Source: Verrucomicrobiaceae bacterium
GTDB lineage: Bacteria; Verrucomicrobiota; Verrucomicrobiia; Verrucomicrobiales; Verrucomicrobiaceae
Direction of reading: 5' to 3'
Length of the DNA: 64,000 nucleotides
Assembly (NCBI GenBank): GCA_947458455.1
Contig: CANGYJ010000002.1
Coordinates: 248,001 to 312,000, forward strand
In this document: positions 61,159-64,000 of the stretch, piece by piece
How the letters are laid out: every line of letters starts with the position of its first letter
How positions within the stretch are numbered: the first letter of the stretch is position 1
Made by a program: the position numbers and the translations under genes
Notes under the pieces: model-generated
Seen by the model: the letters and a program-made list of their open reading frames with translations, nothing else
Told to the model about the DNA's origin: nothing
Database searches by the model: none

Positions 61159-64000
61159 TCACAAAAACCGCGCCGTGCGGCTCACCTTGCTCTTCTTCAC
61201 TTCCTCAGGCGTTCCGGCGGCGACGAGTTGGCCACCTTCGGGGCCGGCTTCGGGGCCGATGTCGATGAGGTAATCGGCTTCGGCGTAGACGTCGGGGTGG
61301 TGCTCGATGACGACGACGGTGTGGCCTTCATCGACGAGGCGGTGCAACACGTCGATCAATCGGGCGACGTCGCGGATGTGGAGGCCGATGGTGGGCTCTT
61401 CGATGAGGTAGAGATTGCGTTTGCCGGCTTTTTGAATGCCTTTGAGCTGCTCTTTGATCGTTTTGCCGTCGCCGCTGCGGAGTTCGGTGACGAGTTTGAT
61501 GCGCTGGGCCTCGCCGCCGCTGAGGGTGGGGCTGGGCTGGCCGAGTTGGAGGTAGCCGAGGCCGGTGTCGGCGAGCAGTTTGAGCGGTCGGGCGATCTTT
61601 TGCACGGGGGCGAAGAACTCGGCGGCTTCGGTGATGCTCATGCGGAGCACGTCGCCGATGTGTTTACTATTGTATTCGATTTCGAGCGTGGCGGCGTTGA
61701 AGCGCAGGCCGTGGCAGGTTTCGCAATGGACTCGCGTGGTCGGCAGGAAGGCCATCTCGACTTTGATCTCGCCATTGCCGCCGCAGGTCTCGCAGCGGCC
61801 GCCTTCGGTGTTGAAGGAGAAACGACTGGCGGTGTAGCCGCGTGTGCGGGCGAGCGGGACCTGAGCAAACAGAGCGCGGATGTCGTCGAGGATGCCGACG
61901 TAGGTTGCGGGGCAGGAGCGGCTGGTTTTGCCGATGGGGCTTTGATCGACTTCGTGGACGGTTTGGAGGTTTTCGAAGCCGCTGACGCTCTTCCAGGCCT
62001 TCGTGACCTTGATCTTGGCTTTGCTGATCTTTTCACGCACCGCAGGCGAGAGTGCGCCGTGCATGAAGCTGCTCTTCCCACTGCCGCTGACGCCGGTGAG
62101 CACCGTCAAACGAGCGAGCGGGATGCTGACGTCGATGTTTTGGAGGTTGTTCGCGGTGGCGCCGGTGACGCGGAGCCAGCCGTCCTTCGATTTCGCGGAT
62201 GGCAAAGGCCGGCGGCATCCGCGTGAGGGATGCTTGAGCGGATGTTTGAGGCTTTGGCCGGTGACGCTTTGCTTGGACTTCAAGAGATGCGCCAGCGTGC
62301 CTTGGGCGACGATTTCACCGCCGAATTTGCCCGCGCCGGGTCCGAGGTCGAGAATGGTGTCGGCGCGTTTCATCGTCTCGTCATCGTGCTCGACGACGAG
62401 GAGGCTGTTTCCTTTGTCGCGCAGGGCGACGAGGGTGTTGAGAAGCTTTTCGTTGTCGCGTGGATGCAGGCCGATGGTGGGCTCGTCGAGGACGTAAAGC
62501 ACGCCACGGAGGTTGCTGCCGAGCTGGGCGCTCAAACGAATACGCTGCGCCTCGCCGCCGCTGAGCGTGTCGGCGCTGCGATTGAGCTGCAGGTAGCCGA
62601 GGCCGACCTCCTGCATGAATTTGAGGCGCTGGGTGATCTCCGTGACGATGTCGCGGGCGATGATGGCTTCGGTGCCGTCGAATTTGAGCTTCGCGATGAG
62701 TTTGGAGGCATCGCCCGCAGTGAGATTGGCGAAGTCTTGAATGGTGCTCTTCTGGAGCTGAACAGCGCGGCCGATCTCGTTGATGCGGCTGCCGTGGCAG
62801 GTGGTGCAGAGCTGGCGTGGAGCGGCGTTTTCGTCGTCGTCGCTGTTGAAGCGGCGTTCTTCTTCCAACTCGGCTTCCAGCATCGAAACGTCGGCGTTGC
62901 GGTCGTGGAGATCGCGTTTGGCACCGACGTAGCCGAAGCCTCGGCAGTCTTTGCACCAGCCGTGCGGGCTGTTGAAGCTGAAGAGGCGCGGATCGAGCTC
63001 TTCAAAGCTCAAACCGCAGCTCGGGCAGCTCATCTCGGTGCTGAGGACGTGCATCGTTTTGTCGGCGAGACGCAGCTTGATGGTGCCTTTGCCCATCTTG
63101 AGGGCCGTTTCGATGTGCGGACGCAACACATCGGCATTTTCGCCTTTGGCGACCTTGGCGATGACGGCGTCGATGCTGTGCTCTTTGAAGCGTTCGAGGC
63201 GTTGGAAGCCCATCGTGTCGCGGAACTCGCCATCGACCCAAAGCGTCTCGATGCCGTGTTTCGCGGCGTTTTCGGCCACATCGGTGTGGAAGCCTTTTCG
63301 CGCCTTGATGAGCGGCGCGAGTAAATGGCCACCACTGATGCGCAGGTGGCCCTGGATGGTTTTGAGGATGGCCTCCGCGCTTTGCTTTTTGACGGGAACG
63401 GCGCATTGCGGGCAGTGCTGCGTGCCGAGCTTCGCGAAGAGCAATCGCAGGAAGTGATACACCTCTGTAACGGTGGCCACGGTGGATTTGCCGCCGCCGC
63501 GTGAGATGCGCTGCTCAATGGCGACGGTGGGCGGCACGCCGGTGATGAGATCGACCTCCGGCTTCTCCATCTGCTCGACAAAGGTGCGTGCATAGACGGA
63601 CATGGAGTCGAGGAAGCGCCGCTGGCCTTCCGCGAAGATGAGGTCGAAGGCGAGCGAGGATTTGCCGCTGCCACTGAGGCCCGTGACGACGACGAATTCG
63701 TCGCGCGGGATGTCGAGGGAGATGTTTTTGAGGTTATGCTCGCGTGCGCCGCGGATGGAGATGCAATTGCTCGCGGCAGCGTCCTGGAGTGCGCCAGTCC
63801 TCTGGCGCTTTCGAGCGTCTTCAGGCCCGCGAAAAGCTCCAGAGGACTGGAGCACTCCAGGACGCTCTCGCGTTGATTGGAAGAGCAGATCTCGAAGGTA
63901 CTGGCCCGTGTGCGACGCACTGCACTCCGCCACGTCCTCCGGCGTGCCGGCAATGACGAGATTGCCTCCGGCCGCGCCGCCTTCGGGGCCGAGGTCGAGG
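61159..64000 (-). CDS. uvrA: Tandem-fused excinuclease subunit UvrA (3' part; truncated by window end)
   Basis: The frame is open to the window edge. It begins with the C-terminal end of one UvrA ([32 protein letters not shown]), passes a linker of about 40 residues and continues as a complete second Uvr[21 protein letters not shown], Walker [14 protein letters not shown], zinc site CPSCG with [20 protein letters not shown], second Walker [23 protein letters not shown] with CETC, and [11 protein letters not shown]. So two UvrA copies are translated as one chain. UvrA recognises DNA damage and loads UvrB. The linker is encoded by a REP-like palindrome. Confidence 0.92.
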   Translation of the reverse strand, partial: LDLGPEGGAAGGNLVIAGTPEDVAECSASHTGQYLRDLLFQSTRERPGVLQSSGAFRGPEDARKRQRTGALQDAAASNCISIRGAREHNLKNISLDIPRDEFVVVTGLSGSGKSSLAFDLIFAEGQRRFLDSMSVYARTFVEQMEKPEVDLITGVPPTVAIEQRISRGGGKSTVATVTEVYHFLRLLFAKLGTQHCPQCAVPVKKQSAEAILKTIQGHLRISGGHLLAPLIKARKGFHTDVAENAAKHGIETLWVDGEFRDTMGFQRLERFKEHSIDAVIAKVAKGENADVLRPHIETALKMGKGTIKLRLADKTMHVLSTEMSCPSCGLSFEELDPRLFSFNSPHGWCKDCRGFGYVGAKRDLHDRNADVSMLEAELEEERRFNSDDDENAAPRQLCTTCHGSRINEIGRAVQLQKSTIQDFANLTAGDASKLIAKLKFDGTEAIIARDIVTEITQRLKFMQEVGLGYLQLNRSADTLSGGEAQRIRLSAQLGSNLRGVLYVLDEPTIGLHPRDNEKLLNTLVALRDKGNSLLVVEHDDETMKRADTILDLGPGAGKFGGEIVAQGTLAHLLKSKQSVTGQSLKHPLKHPSRGCRRPLPSAKSKDGWLRVTGATANNLQNIDVSIPLARLTVLTGVSGSGKSSFMHGALSPAVREKISKAKIKVTKAWKSVSGFENLQTVHEVDQSPIGKTSRSCPATYVGILDDIRALFAQVPLARTRGYTASRFSFNTEGGRCETCGGNGEIKVEMAFLPTTRVHCETCHGLRFNAATLEIEYNSKHIGDVLRMSITEAAEFFAPVQKIARPLKLLADTGLGYLQLGQPSPTLSGGEAQRIKLVTELRSGDGKTIKEQLKGIQKAGKRNLYLIEEPTIGLHIRDVARLIDVLHRLVDEGHTVVVIEHHPDVYAEADYLIDIGPEAGPEGGQLVAAGTPEEVKKSKVSRTARFL
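63778..63866. repeat. REP-like palindrome inside the uvrA coding frame
   Basis: AGCGTCCTGGAGTGC (63778-63792) is the reverse complement of 63852-63866; CAGTCCTCTGG (63795-63805) pairs with CCAGAGGACTG (63839-63849). The core differs from the intergenic element at 59999 by one base. It is read in frame as the linker between UvrA copies. Confidence 0.88.

Noticed and set aside
61228..63324. Plus-strand frames of 332 and 364 codons
   Set aside because: They are antisense to uvrA, which carries all ABC and zinc motifs.

Overview
This 64 kb window is G+C-rich and reads like a chromosome segment from a Verrucomicrobiota bacterium, probably Verrucomicrobiaceae (Prosthecobacter-like). Evidence for this: proteins with planctomycete/verrucomicrobial cytochrome c domains (DUF1587/1592/1588/1585, PSCyt1), an alternative complex III operon feeding a caa3-type oxidase, a XylR-type AraC regulator, a GH115 glycosidase, many secreted hypothetical proteins, palindromic REP-like elements and weak Shine-Dalgarno signals. 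No rRNA, tRNA or CRISPR array was found. All family assignments are by eye.

Layout. 1-7.4 kb is an accessory, decaying zone. It has two antitoxin genes whose toxin partners are broken by a frameshift and by an in-frame TAG, a DUF5706/Pycsar-effector-like membrane protein, an AT-richer peptide deformylase-like gene and GNAT gene, IS481-like terminal repeats, a large membrane-anchored hypothetical protein and a split ankyrin gene. 7.4-25.5 kb is mostly housekeeping: M23 peptidase, valine-pyruvate aminotransferase, UvrD helicase, GreA-like factor, an RfaE2-PurN fusion, secreted proteins, PII with a sigma-54 promoter, XylR regulator, MFS transporter, omega-amidase and a large DUF1592 cytochrome protein. 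25.6-31 kb holds one very large DUF4011-helicase-nuclease gene resembling the Hhe defence protein. 31-35.8 kb carries an APC permease, a secreted protein and GH115.

36-54.9 kb is one long co-directional respiratory cluster. It contains ActABCDEF (quinol oxidation), a small membrane protein, a CcoN-like subunit that has lost most heme/copper histidines, CcoO-like and other cytochromes c, a cupredoxin lipoprotein, CtaD, a CtaE with a roughly 255-residue insertion, CtaF, two small membrane proteins, CtaC, heme A synthase and a truncated haemoglobin. The likely electron path is menaquinol, ActB/A/E, the CcoO/cytochrome/cupredoxin carriers, CuA and CtaD. 55-64 kb has a lipoprotein, a 2-hydroxyacid dehydrogenase with GlgC, a PSCyt1-LRR protein, a Bcp peroxiredoxin, a CYTH protein, a REP palindrome, a tiny antitoxin-like gene, a secreted protein and the 3' part of a fused double UvrA.

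The most unusual signals are: (i) intergenic arrays with strict 7-bp periodicity but varying unit sequence, several abutting start codons and others folded as inverted repeats; (ii) the ligand-stripped CcoN in the ACIII-oxidase operon; (iii) a REP-type palindrome translated in frame at the junction of two UvrA copies; (iv) the insertion in CtaE; (v) the RfaE2-PurN fusion.
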